From: Hydractinia symbiolongicarpus
Lineage: Eukaryota > Cnidaria > Hydrozoa > Anthoathecata > Hydractiniidae
Direction of reading: 5' to 3'
Length of the DNA stretch: 64,000 nucleotides
NCBI RefSeq assembly: GCF_029227915.1
Contig: NC_079879.1
Coordinates: forward strand, 21,284,501 to 21,348,500
Shown one piece after another: positions 52,856 through 64,000 of the stretch. Below the pieces are notes generated by a model. It made no database searches, had not been told where the DNA came from, and was given only the letters and a program-made list of their open reading frames with translations. How positions within the stretch are numbered: position 1 is the stretch's first letter; each line of letters starts with the position of its first letter. The position numbers were made by a program, and so were the translations under genes.

Positions 52856-54538
52856 TTAAATGCTAGTTTCGTTTGTATCCGTTTGCGATCTGACGGGATC
52901 TAGGAGTGTATGATCAGGTGGGCTATTCATAACCACCTCAGATCGACACAACTTCAGTTTAAATTTCTTGTAGAGCGGCGGTGTGTGTACACATAACAAC
53001 CACAGTGAGGCACAAAGTCCAATAAAAAACTCCATAATAAGTCGCACCAAAAACACTATATAATTTGGTCCGGTTGTTGCTGGATCATGATACCAAGCGG
53101 CTTTATTAAAGTACTCGTAAAAGTAGCTCGCAAGAATGAAGGTTGAAAAGAAAGTATGTAGAGCCGCATAAACAGCCACGGGTGCCAGCGGCCGCTTTAA
53201 ATTTGACCTGGCGTTTACTTCCATGATCAAATGTCCAGGAATGCGAAGTAAAGCGATAAAACCAAACAACAAAAACATAGAACCCATGACCAAAAATGTA
53301 AATAAAGGTCCAAGCACAAACGCTCGCAAAGTGGAAAGGTTTTCGTATCTATTCCCGATCGAGCAAATACCAGTAAGTTCGTTCACATCGATTTTCCGTA
53401 AGACTAGCACAACGATCGTGATGGCGCATGGAACGCCCCACGCCACCACGTGAAAGTACGAAGATTTGGATTTTATCGCATTTGAATTCCATCTTATGCC
53501 TGCACTTAAAAACCACGTTAAACAGAGCATGATCCACCAAATATTTTGAGCTAAAGAAAAACAATACGCCAAAACAAATGTTGCTGCGCACGTTATGTTA
53601 CCGGAGCCGTCAACGAGTAAATATTGAAAACCATTTTCCTCTTGGCAGCTGACTCCTTCTCTACTGTATACAAGTCTGATAACATACGCTAAGCCATAGA
53701 AGAGATAGCAAACTACGATAAAAGAAATTGTTCGTTCAGGATAGGCTGTCTTGTGATAATTGAACACGACAACAAATAATGACAACACAGACATCAATAC
53801 GCATAAACACGCTAATGCCATGATCCATTTCTCAGCTAACTGTTTTTCAGAAGATGTAAATAACCCATCCTTCATGCATCCCAACGCACAGGATTGAACT
53901 TTATCGACATAAAAATAATTTTGACTATTTCTTGAATATAAAACTCGACAAAATGTCGCGGCAGACGTGATCTTTGCTGTCTTTCTGACGTGATTTGTTT
54001 TAACTCGGCGAATGGTTGGTTTTGACTTTTTTGAAGTTTTTGTGTTTTTGGTTCGTTTTGTAGTCGTTGTAGGATAAAAGTGAGTTTTTTTCACGCCACC
54101 GTCCAAACACATTTGATCTTCTTTATTTTCTTTCAACCTTGAGCAATTAAAAACTGCAGGTATACGCTTAACATGTGGTAGTAACGTATCGCGACAATTT
54201 TTGTGCACATCTTCACATAAACTTCGACACGCCGTAATGGGTTTTGGAAAGTCAGAATGACACAACGGAACTCGCAAAGCACATAAAAATAATCTTAAGT
54301 GTTTTGAACATCTAGTTTGTATTAAAGGTTGGAATGATTTTAAAAACTTCTCATGGTCTTCTTGATTTTCGTCGTTATAGTTACTGACTGTAATATTGTA
54401 TTTAAGGTCTTTGCAAAAAGCTATGCGTATTGGCTCGCACTTCCAGTTCATGCCTTCATGAAGATTATAAGGTGGTGCGCTGGCTAGACATCTTGCGACG
54501 TAAAAAATGAGTAAGAAAATTTTTATTCCAACACACAT
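52856..54538 (-). CDS. fz: Frizzled-family Wnt receptor, intronless, divergent C-terminal motif
   Basis: This is a seven-transmembrane Wnt receptor of the plasma membrane (560 residues). The first in-frame ATG, at 54538, opens a signal peptide (MCVGIKIFLLIFYVARCLAS). The cysteine-rich domain spans C34-C144 with all ten cysteines (34, 42, 77, 86, 93, 104, 108, 115, 132, 144). A long basic, Thr-rich linker follows (TTTTKRTKNTKTSKKSKP). Seven hydrophobic segments then carry Frizzled landmarks: YPERTISFIVVCY, WFLSAGIRWNSNAI, YFHVVAWGVPC, GICSIGNRY, RAFVLGPLFTFLVMGSMFLL and ASYFYEYFN. After the last segment, where Frizzleds have KTxxxW, this protein reads HTPPLY (518-523), so only the Thr is kept. 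It ends in ETSI, a class I PDZ ligand as in many Frizzleds. The coding region has no intron. Smoothened or sFRP are less likely given the CRD, loops and tail. Confidence 0.93.
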   Translation of the reverse strand: MCVGIKIFLLIFYVARCLASAPPYNLHEGMNWKCEPIRIAFCKDLKYNITVSNYNDENQEDHEKFLKSFQPLIQTRCSKHLRLFLCALRVPLCHSDFPKPITACRSLCEDVHKNCRDTLLPHVKRIPAVFNCSRLKENKEDQMCLDGGVKKTHFYPTTTTKRTKNTKTSKKSKPTIRRVKTNHVRKTAKITSAATFCRVLYSRNSQNYFYVDKVQSCALGCMKDGLFTSSEKQLAEKWIMALACLCVLMSVLSLFVVVFNYHKTAYPERTISFIVVCYLFYGLAYVIRLVYSREGVSCQEENGFQYLLVDGSGNITCAATFVLAYCFSLAQNIWWIMLCLTWFLSAGIRWNSNAIKSKSSYFHVVAWGVPCAITIVVLVLRKIDVNELTGICSIGNRYENLSTLRAFVLGPLFTFLVMGSMFLLFGFIALLRIPGHLIMEVNARSNLKRPLAPVAVYAALHTFFSTFILASYFYEYFNKAAWYHDPATTGPNYIVFLVRLIMEFFIGLCASLWLLCVHTPPLYKKFKLKLCRSEVVMNSPPDHTLLDPVRSQTDTNETSI

Positions 54539-56629
54539 CTCTTCGGTTACTAGATACTTTCTTTTATGTATACATAACTTTACAACGTTCTTTAAACTTG
54601 TCTTTGATTCGTCGTTCTTTCTTCTGTCTTGTTTTAAAAAATACAATTTTATTTTTTTATTCTTAAAACGAGTGTTTCATTTATTCTGACCTGTCATAAA
54701 GTAATAAATATTAAAACCTTTTTTCAAAGATAAAATTAAAGAAAATTCATTTTACCTTATAAATTAAAGATTATAGCAGATTTTTCATTTAATCACAACA
54801 CTCATGCGTAAAACAAAAACTCCACCACGCATATCTCTCTCTACAATTTTTTTGTTGTGTATTTTGCAAATCCAAATTAACAGTCTTTTGATTTTCCGGC
54901 TTACGATTCAACCAATCAGATTGCAGTATTTCACTAAAAATCCCGCCCCCATTGTTGTTCGCACCGAGACGTCAATGATTGAAGATAAAAATGTAAACAT
55001 ACAAAAACGGGGGTTTTAAATTGCAATAAAAACAATTAATAAATAATTAATTTTAAATTTTTTCTACGCATAAAAATTCATTTATGTTTTATCAAACTGT
55101 TCATTGTTTTTTTTTTCATACAAGCGCAATGTTTTTCTACCTTTAACGATAAATTTATTGTTTAAATTTAGGGTTATTTTTCCGGACTTGCGCTGAGAGA
55201 ATTGAATAAACATGTTGATCTAAAATATATTTTATCAGCCAGTATTTTGTTTACACTCGCAGTCATAGAAATTTTATCGCGCAGTATTTCAAAAACAAAT
55301 TCCACTAGGACCACATCCTTAATAAGATCAGTAAAAAAACTTATAATAATAACATTAAAAGAAGTTTCAAATCATTACACAGATATACGCAAGTACCCTT
55401 ACGAACGTGATTTCATGCTTGTAACTATTTTTACTGTGTTAAACAAAAGATATGTGACATTTCGTTACACACAAAAAACATTAAATACATTTAAGTTGAG
55501 AAAGATTTCTCAGTTCTTAACACAAAAGGGTCAAATAAAATTCATTTTTACTTTATTATCACATTTTAACCCCCCTGAACAGAACTGTGAAAACCACTGA
55601 TAAATAATTAAACTCGCAGTCTTGTAAATAACAACTTCTATAAACAAAGAAGCGAAAATTGCGACCTCGCTTTACAATACTAACATAGATTTGTTAACAA
55701 ACATCGCTAATGACAGTTGCCATGTCAGTGAACGTTACACCATTGTCCATCCAATTAACATATTCATAAAGGGCCAGTAATTGATACGGCTTTCCCTCGT
55801 GGTACAAATGCGATATTAAGTAATTCAGACTATATAGAGACAATAGGCGCGTTTTTTCGTTGTAATAAATGATAACGAGGTGGGATTAGAGTTATATATA
55901 TAAACGCTAGAGAACTCTGTATGAGAGGCAACAATAGCCATTATGTGAACCATTTCTCTTTCCCAGCCTCTATCACAGAAACAGGGACCTGAAAATAAGC
56001 GTGGTACATTTCCTCTAATTTTATTAAAAAAATCTAAAATGTGGACCAATCAACTGCAACTGCCACAAGACATGAATTAATTTGTATTCTTGTCCCCTAA
56101 AGTTCTGAGGTAAAAAGCGACAAAGAAACTTTCTGGGGTCACAGGGTTAATCGTGGAAATCCAGCCTGGGGACGAGGTTGTAGGAATCTTTAAAATATTA
56201 AATTTTTCCACAGGTATGTGCTGTTTGGTGGAAGTTTTATCACGGCCAAACCCTTCGGTTTGCACCAATAAGCCTTGAGCAGAAGTCAATAAGCACAGAA
56301 AGAAATATACTCATCTTACGAAACATGAGACTGTATATTTTTTCAGTATGGGTATGGGTGTTAAAGTATGAATAATCCGCCCGCCTTAAAATAACACGCC
56401 ATCTAATCAGAATCTATTTCACGCTGAGGAAATCGCTCGCAGCACATCAAATTTGAGAAAAGTGTACCTATTTTTTTGTACTAACAAAAAAAAGGAACTT
56501 CAGAATGGCTGCAGTGATGAAGCATTTCGAAAGATTTTCAGGGTTATCCGATAAATTACTTACGATTGAGTTTGTGCGATTGTTCTACAAACAATGTGCT
56601 TTTATTTATTCATATATTACTAGTCGGTG
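54539..56629. other. Upstream region of the Frizzled gene, no gene recognised
   Basis: No supportable coding region was found. The motif CCTGGGGACGAGGTTG occurs at 56165-56180. The promoter of the Frizzled gene should lie in the first part of this stretch, but no element is diagnostic. Confidence 0.4.
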
Positions 56630-57040
56630 GCCCGTGGAAAATCCACGGTTTCGCCTGTTTTTTATACATTGCGTGCCTCTCACTACTTGCGGTACCATTT
56701 TGCGTGACAGATAGACAAACAGACGTATACAGGCATTACAATATAGACTAGTCGTTAGCCCGTGAAAAAATCCACGGGTTCGGCCGTCCTTTTTATACCG
56801 CAGCTAAGCTACCATTTTGCGTGACAGACAGACAGACGTATACGAGTATTATAATATAGACTAGTCGTTAGACCGTGGAAAAATCCACGGGGTCGCCTGT
56901 CCTTTAAATTAACCCGTTGCAACAAAATGGACAGAAATATATCGCACTTGGTATTGATGCACATTTTAAAAATTTCGTGTTTCCGTTACGGGACACAGCT
57001 TTCGCGGACACACAGACAGACAGACGACGGCTATTATTGA
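56630..57040 (-). mobile_element. Three directly abutting Helitron-like elements in tandem
   Basis: Copies lie at 56630-56747, 56748-56870 and 56871 to about 57040, all in the same orientation and joined without a spacer. At each junction ATATAGA runs straight into CTAGTCG on the plus strand, meaning the 3' CTAG of one unit abuts the 5' TC of the next on the minus strand. All three keep the terminal hairpin words CCCGTGGAAA/TCCACGG or close variants. The third is the longer-tailed subfamily seen at 41806, and its far end is replaced by hairpins. No transposase is encoded. Confidence 0.75.
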
Positions 57041-57075
57041 ACTTTAATAATAGCCATCTCTTTAATTTAAAGAGA
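57029..57075. repeat. Two consecutive perfect or near-perfect hairpins
   Basis: The first arm pair is GGCTATTATT and AATAATAGCC. Directly after it comes CATCTCTTTAA with TTAAAGAGATG. They sit where the third Helitron-like copy should end. Confidence 0.6.
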
Positions 57076-57338
57076 TGTTTGTTTGCTTATTCGGTATGGT
57101 TTGTATATACCTGCTCCCATTCGACATGTTAGTAAGTTCATTTTGTTTAAATGAAGAAGACCAAAAATTCAAGCAAGTGGCATGCTACGCTTATTTTTAA
57201 AAAACATTTTTTAAGATCCCCCGTTCAATTCAAACACTATACAGTCAAATGCGCTTGTTATTCAGAAGCTATGCCCATTTTCGCCCTATGATTTTTTTCG
57301 TTTTTGTGGGTCTGGCACCCTATAAAACTCTTTATCGC

Positions 57339-57655
57339 GTATTAGACCAATATCCACACACGGAAAACGTTGCGCGGATAACAACAACATAATATGGATG
57401 AAAACCACGTGCTAGCTGCTGTGTTGATGTCCACTTGATTATTTTTTGTAGCTTGTTATTGGTCAAAAGTGCTAATCGTTTCGCGGACCAGGAAAAAAGT
57501 TGAAAATATTTCAACTTTCTTCTGGCTTCTCGGACCGGTCAATTTTCCGTTTCGATTGCGTAATGTACTAACAAAGAGCACACGCAAAGCTTTGTTTTGG
57601 TTTGATCTGGTCCGGTCCGCGGATCGTTTTTCGCGAGTGGATATTGGCCTTTAAC
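57339..57655. mobile_element. MITE-like element with 39-bp imperfect inverted repeats
   Basis: The ends (57339-57377 and 57617-57655) are inverted copies with about 30 of 39 positions matching; the shared core is CCAATATCCAC and both arms end in GCGG. The interior has a GTTGAAAATATTTCAAC hairpin and GGACCGGTC-type words but no coding region. No clear target duplication was identified. Confidence 0.55.
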
Positions 57656-60600
57656 TTTTGACGGACTTTTGTCTAATTAGCGCCTCATAAATAAAATACA
57701 AAACAATTGATCTCCAAAATCTACTGGCAATCATCATTTGTGAGGTATGATTTTTAATATGTAAGAGACATCTTTGACACCAAGTTTTTGACCACTCTAA
57801 CACATGTAGGTAGGGGCATTTTTGTGCTACCAAACCTGTAGTTTCCTTGAATATTCGATCTAAGCCTCGTTTGCTTTTGACTTAAGTTTTCAGTCATTAG
57901 TTTTCCAAGCCAAATCATAGCCCTAGCAACTTGGATGATGCTTATGAAAAAAGAACATGTATAAGCATACCAATCAAAACATCATTTAACCCAAACTGGT
58001 GAGTGAGTGTGATGCTATCTGAACAGATAGGATAGGATTTGGGGACTAGGTTGCCGTGGGGGTATGTTTATAAAAAACTTAACAATTTCTTATAAAAGTC
58101 AAGCTCTTTTTCCATCTTCTATTGAAAATGCTGGATATAAGATGGTAAACTGGGAACAAAGTTGCTCACACACGTTTTCAAAATGTTACTCAACATTGTG
58201 GAACACACTGACACTTCTCCAAACCACAAATATGTTAATCCTTTCACAGCGCTCGTTCAAAAATTATAAGTGTTTTCTTAACGTCATAAAAATTTCATTA
58301 AACTAACCAATCTCATTATGAGATGATGGTAATAGCTTTGCTAATTTTAAAGAACAGCTCGTTCAGAAGTAATTTCAAAAATGTGCCATTTTCACAAATA
58401 TAGCTACGATGGACGTTTTACATGCAATACCAATTCGACTCCAGGCCTTCCAATTATTTTTGTTTTTAAAAAATAAAATAAAAGCAAGGTATACAAACCA
58501 CATATTCCAAGAATTTAACCGCATTTTAAGTCGATGTTCGCATTGGTGTTTGTATTGCAAAAAATAAAAATAAATAAATAAATAAAAAACAGTTGCTGAA
58601 CCCTAGGACAAACGACAAGTATTTTTCTCAAAAATTGTTTTTGCAGTAAAAAAAATTTTTGTATACAAATCCTATTTTTCGCGCATGCATAAGCATGAGA
58701 AGCGGGGCATTAATGACAAGCTTGACCCCAACACCTATTACCGTGACAGCGCCGTCAAAAAGGAAATAGCCCTGGGGACAAGATTGACAGCAAGATGTTT
58801 TATTTTCACAGAAACATGCATCATAACTACAGTTTATGTTACGAGGGAGAGTTAGATTGCGAAACGAAGGGTGAACTTCTTGACTCATCTTTTCGCAGCT
58901 CTTCTTTATATGAGGTTGCGATTGAACGCGCTTCGTCGAAAGCTTGAATGTGCATCAAGAGGGAAATAATCTTCTTTATAGTAACTCTAAAAGAAAGAAA
59001 TTTATCCATCAATTTCTTTCATACTTAAAAATCAAAATAGGAGGGCTTTAAACAAAGTACAAGTCAATAGCTCCTAATCACTAAGTCTGACATATTTAGT
59101 GGATCTGGTATAAAAATAGCCTGGGAACCAGGATGGTCTCATTTCCTACTAAGCTTATTGTAGTAAGCAGCTGCGTGATTGCAGAACTTGCGTAAATACT
59201 TCACTCACTCATTAGAGACTTGTTTTAACAGAAATAATGGAGACGATTTTTTAATAATCAAAATGTAAAAAATTGAATTATGGGTGGCCAAAGTGATGGC
59301 ACCCACCTCCCCCCGACCAACATGTACGCCTTTAGTCTGACCACCCTCTCCACTCCCACCCCCCTCTAAGTGCGCACTACATTATGGATGCCCCAACGGT
59401 AATTTAAAAAGTTCATTTCGTGGGAAATCGATTAGTGCATCATTGAGAAAAGAAAATAGTATGTTAAGTGATAATTTCCTCTTTAATAAACAACAGGCGT
59501 CTCCTAAAAATGCCTCGACAATTCTGCATTCAAATTTTGAAATTTTTAAGACAATCAAAAGAAATCCCAGGACATGTTGTCTCGATTTGCATTTCCGTTG
59601 GACCTACTAATAAGAGTAGCGCTGATAAGAGACAAAAAGACCTGGGGACAAGGTTAAATATTAGCGCTATAAAAAATTAGAAGACTGATAGATAATTTGA
59701 AGACGCACGCTACAAGTAACGTGAATACAACAATTCGTGTTAATTCTGTGCCTCGTTAATTTTCTGGAATGGAGGCATGAAACACTGCGTTTCGTAAAAT
59801 CCTGTCAGAAACATATTGTCAGAAAAGCTCAAAGTTACATGGACTTGCTTGTTTGTCTGTGTACCATAATGTGTAAGGAGAAAATGAACATGGTCACTTT
59901 AAAAATGGCATCAACTAAACAGATTATTGACATTATGTCAACAATACTCCATTATTTCTTGGACATATATATTGGAAAAATAAATTACCCATTGCCATTT
60001 TTAATACCATGATCACATGATCATTGTAGTAAATGAGCCATCAACAGAAAAAAACAGAAAATAATTCAAGATTTGAGGTTCGGATCATTGCGAAACCCTT
60101 CATAAAACACCCACTTGATATGATACCAAGTGGGTGTTTAAATTGATATTGGTCGTAGCTAATACCGCTATTATAAGCTAATTGGTACACGCTTTTTTAA
60201 AAAGAATAGTGTTTTTTTTGTTTCAACATCAATATCTTAACTTTTAGGCAAAAATCGTCCTGATATATTCTCCTGTTATATTCTTAGCACAGTTAGGATT
60301 GGAAGATCTGGTGTAAAAATCACTCCTAATGGTGTCGAAACAGCCTAGACTTTTGTGAAGAAAAAATACTTCAAATAAAACCTGAGAAAAGACATTTTAC
60401 ATCAATGATAGGACACAAGTAATCAGACATTAGTCGTTATTTGGAAAATGAGCCCCCACCAAAATAATAGTCGTCTTTTTTACAAGGCATAGTTTGAATA
60501 GGGTAGTTGGATAGAATTTCGTGTTGTTGATACTCCAAAGAGTGTTGTCTCGATGGTCTACTTAACGTGGTAAAGTATTTCTCTCATGATAAGATATATA

Positions 60601-63369
60601 AGAGCAATATCCATCTGTCTGCCGCAGATCTTCATAAAGAAAACATCCATCATTTAACAGTAAAAATATAGCTGTGTTCACACATGAAACAAAACAAACG
60701 AGGTCGGTGAACGCTACGCAGCCAATATACACCAATAATCTCGTAGCTTCTATGCTACGTCGGCAAGAAGTGAAACGTTGTGGTTTTCTGTAGCGCGAAT
60801 GAAGATATGAAAATTTTTCCTGATTCTTTCAAAGAGAATCCTTAACTAGCTTATAATTTCCGTTCTATAAACCTGTTTTGAAATGTTTGCTCCGTGTGAA
60901 ATTTATAAAAAAACACGTGTTAACAATGGATAATCCTTTGCAGTACCATCAAGTAATATTTGCCAAATGCCTGGTCAAACCGCTGTATCATTGGTCGGTA
61001 ATATGGGGAAAACAACCACTTTTTACATTTGCCAGTACATACTCGCTTGTTTGCAATAACAAAGGGTGCTGATTTGTTAAGTCTGTCTGTTTAAGTTGCA
61101 TTTTCTTCGATTTTTCTATTGTGTATTGTTAACACTACCGCTCTTAACTATTAGAAAAAGAAGGAAAAATAGCTTTGATTTTTTTTTTGAAGCTTGAAAT
61201 ATGGTTTAATTGATAATTCCATTTCATAATTTTTCTGCCTAGGATAGAGGGGAAGAGGGGAGAAGGGCTGTTACAAAACGCAAAAGGGGAGGGGGTTCTA
61301 TTTGTTGTACATCTATATTCCTTTTCATTTTATTTTCTTTTATTTTTCTATTCATTTTTTACGGCTATGTAATCCCTCATTGTTTAATTTTGGTATTTGA
61401 TATTGAAGATCGCAAGATGTGTAAAGATATCCAGTGGACAGCTGCCACTTAATCATTCGGTCATATCTTGCTATGTAAGACATCTATACAAAATTCAATT
61501 CAAAAATAAAAAGTGTAGATATATAGAAGGTAAAAAAGTCAGGCAGCCACAGAACTGGCAGGAAAGACAACAAAGATTGTGGCTTGAGGAAATTTACGAC
61601 CATGATTTAAAGAATTTAGAACAGTAAAACAGAAATAAAGGATAAGGACTCCGAAATTAGTATTATTACGTAGTGAACTTAAAATATTATTGTAACAAAA
61701 GAGTAAACAATTCACATGCAGTACATAAAACATTACTAATTTTTGCTATCACTGAAGGATCTGTTCAAATATGATAGTAGAGATTGAATGTATAAAAGCA
61801 GATAAAACATAAGAAGCAAAGCAGAGGGGTAAATATCAAAAGAGAAGACGAAAAAACATCACAGCAATAAAACATGTCCATCACAGGTTCTTCAAATATT
61901 GTATTAATATATTAATGTAAAAACAGAGATCCTTTCCCTGCTTACGCCAATATAAGATCGAACAGAACGTGCCGAGCTGCTAACTCTAAGCCAGCATAAG
62001 AACCAGGCAATACCAGTGCTATATGTTAGACATCGAGATGATTTAAAACTTTCAAGTTCACACAAGGGTTTTCTTTTCCTAGTCCTACCAAGTAATAAGT
62101 TGTGTCACATAATAAAAGATGTTCTTCCAGCTCGATTTTTACATTAAGGAACATTAAGTCTGCTACCGTTGTCTCTTGTACCAATCGAAAGTATGAGATT
62201 ATGGGTTTGTTTCTCTTTGTAAGTAATTGGAGACCTCAATTACCTACACAATTACAAATGTTTTTTTCTTGTGTGTGGTTTGTAATCCAGGTAATTTTTT
62301 AGAAACGGAGAAATTAGTATATTGGGGTAGTAAGATAGCTGAAACAAAAAAATATAGAAAAGGTTTGTAATTGTTTTCATCTGATTGTGAAGAATTCTAG
62401 TCGCAAACAAACAACGAGAGAGTCATAGAAACCCGTGGGAGGGGGTAGCGGCATGTGCAGGGACCGGATTGCATAAATAATAAAAAAACTGACGACAAAG
62501 AAGAAAAACTAACAAACTCGTCTAAAGGCAATAATTTAAAACATCTTCCCTGCCAAATCTTAATTAGTGGGGGAAGATACAACATGTTAAGTTAATTGTT
62601 TGAAGGCGTTTCTGTTTAAATAGCATAATTTGGTTGTAAATAGGAAGAAGAATTGATAACAAAACATAGTAAAGAAGTTCTCACGCGAAACCCTATTTTA
62701 AGGAGGGGTGTTATGATGAAAAAAAAATTAAATTATTTTAAACAGCTTCCAGAAAATGTTTAAAAAAATTCAGTTTTGTTTTAGTAGTGGGAAAAAATTA
62801 TCCACAATTTTTCGTAATAAGGTCAAAGTAAAATTCATAAAATTTTAGAAAAAAAATTTGTAGAAAATAAACAGATGGGGGTGGTAAAATCCTCCCCCTC
62901 CCCTCCCCCCAAAAATTGGTTGAATCTTTGATCCTGCGTTATATGTCGCGTAAACAGCTGATTAATCTTCTCTTGTGGTACATACCATGTTTATAAGAAT
63001 CAATTTTTTTTAAAATAGCTAAGAATCTTTTACGTCTCCTGATTTTGTATGGTTAATCTGTTTCTTAACCTTTTTATGAAGCAGAGTCGGCTTAGTGGAT
63101 GAACGTACACGTTAATGTTAGTTCGTGTTCATTTGAACGTCTTTGTGGATCATGCAGAAAACATCCACTCCGTCCAAAACTTTATCCACTTTAGGTAGAA
63201 AATTTTGTTCACGCAAGATACCTCAACACAGCAACCATGCCTTAATAAGAAATAAAGAAATTCTGCCGTCGAAACCTCAGAAAAATTATTTCAGGCGACT
63301 GATGTATAATTCTTTGCAAACAATATTATTATTACTATTATTTACCCAGGATAGTTTCTTCAGTTCATG
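57656..63369. other. Intergenic, repeat-bearing, no gene recognised
   Basis: No frame in this 5.7 kb resembles a known protein or assembles into a multi-exon gene. It holds copies of the CCTGGGGACAAGGTT-type motif (about 58038, 58771 and 59641), a perfect 13-bp hairpin at 60105-60139, and G-rich or C-rich simple tracts near 59300-59370, 61250-61295 and 62870-62915. Confidence 0.4.
60105..60139. repeat. Perfect 13-bp stem hairpin
   Basis: AAACACCCACTTG is followed nine bases later by its exact reverse complement CAAGTGGGTGTTT. No neighbouring gene is recognised, and there is no T-tract or coding context to suggest a terminator or microRNA precursor. Confidence 0.6.
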
Positions 63370-63640
63370 ATAGAGCTGTTATCAATGAGGTTCCTGCGAA
63401 GGGGATCCTAGTGCATTTAAAGCTCCCATTTGAGCTACAAAAGTCGGGCAAGCACAACCGGGCAAGCACAACAGCCGCTTACTTAGACAACCGCCTAAGA
63501 TATCAATTCTACTCTCATGCTGAACGTTGGAAGGATCGATTCACACTTTTATGGTCTCTTGCATGATAAGCTGGGGTTTGGACCCAAAAACTTCCGCACT
63601 GGAGTCGAACGCTCTACCCCTGGGCTACCAGATCAGAATA
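63370..63640 (-). repeat. tRNA-derived SINE-like element
   Basis: On the minus strand the head has an A-box-like TAGCCCAGGGG, an anticodon-like arm with CTCCAGT in the loop, and a B-box-like GGTCCAAACCC. The acceptor stem does not pair, and an extra T run separates the anticodon and T arms. The downstream body (GTAAGCGGCTGTTGTGCTTG and onward) has no coding potential. It is a decayed tRNA-derived repeat, not a functional tRNA-Trp gene. Confidence 0.5.
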
Positions 63641-64000
63641 TCAAATTTAACTACAAAGGCCAAAGAAAAACAATTTACTAGATTTTTTTCTATTATTATC
63701 CTCGTGACGCAACTTTGATTAATTTCGTCAAACATTGATTTCGACGAATATACATTCTAAATACATTTTCTTTTTTTGCAGATACCTTGCTACATATACT
63801 ACATATTATATCATATAGCTTCAGGGCTAAACATTTCACAATCACGATACAGTTGGAACAAATCCCCTTACAACCTTACGTCCTTTGCCAACATTTTTTC
63901 CATAAGATTATCCCAATCCTGCCCGTAGAAAATTTTTTTTTTTTCTTTTCACCAACGACATAAACATATAAGTTTTGTTATCTGCCATCGGTTTATTACG
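63641..64000. other. Window end, no gene recognised
   Basis: This is AT-rich sequence with a poly-T tract near 63930. No coding feature could be supported. Confidence 0.4.

Noticed and set aside
54539-54646. Possible 36-residue N-terminal extension of Frizzled
   Set aside because: The frame is open but has no ATG; the upstream codon taken as a start is TTG. The first ATG (54538) is directly followed by a good signal peptide.
55202-55600. 132-codon open frame upstream of Frizzled
   Set aside because: It has no ATG start, no recognisable domain and AT-rich low-complexity composition; chance is the simplest explanation.
58628-58888. Cysteine-rich frame on the minus strand (CFCENKTSCCQSCPQGYF)
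   Set aside because: It overlaps the dispersed CCTGGGGACAAG motif and has no splice or homology support, so the cysteines probably come from repeat sequence.
61397-61627. 76-codon open frame on the plus strand
   Set aside because: The charged C-terminal stretch looks protein-like, but there is no recognisable family and no supporting neighbouring exon.
63575-63640. tRNA-Trp (CCA anticodon) on the minus strand
   Set aside because: The acceptor stem does not pair and the arm spacing is wrong; it is treated as a SINE head.

Overview
This is an AT-rich, intron-rich animal nuclear sequence. The gene content (a Frizzled receptor, a 9+2 central-apparatus protein, an amidase-signature lipid hydrolase), the short introns and the repeat types fit an early-branching metazoan, probably a cnidarian and perhaps a hydrozoan. 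The species cannot be fixed from the sequence alone.

Three protein-coding genes are supported. (1) On the minus strand, 32714 down to 4104, is a complete CFAP54 gene. I resolved 50 coding exons whose phases join without a break, giving a 9,603-nt CDS (3,200 residues). (2) On the plus strand, 40243 to 49333, is a 21-exon FAAH-like amidase (661 residues) with an intact Lys-Ser-Ser triad and a long N-terminal region like the plant-type enzymes. (3) On the minus strand, 54538 down to 52856, is an intronless 560-residue Frizzled receptor. It keeps the ten-cysteine CRD, seven membrane segments and a PDZ-type C-terminus, but its KTxxxW Dishevelled-binding motif is degenerate. CFAP54 and FAAH are divergent (about 7.5 kb apart); FAAH and Frizzled are convergent (about 3.5 kb apart). 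Nothing suggests that the three work in one pathway.

The rest is a repeat landscape. A short Helitron-like non-autonomous family occurs as single copies at 2480, 39312 and 41806 and as three directly abutting copies at 56630-57040. The copy at 2480 lies in a repeat whose second copy (12040-12432, inverted, in a CFAP54 intron) keeps the uninterrupted site, showing insertion between A and T with no target duplication. There are also a pair of long inverted repeats (1081-3348), small MITE-like elements, three tRNA-derived SINE-like repeats (one ending next to the CFAP54 start codon), a decayed LINE reverse transcriptase (36.6-37.9 kb), two minisatellites, and a dispersed CCTGGGGACRAGGTTG motif. 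The last coding segment of CFAP54 resembles a dispersed repeat.

No bacterial-type operons, CRISPR arrays, rRNA or intact tRNA genes were seen. From 54.6 kb to the end I found no gene I could support.
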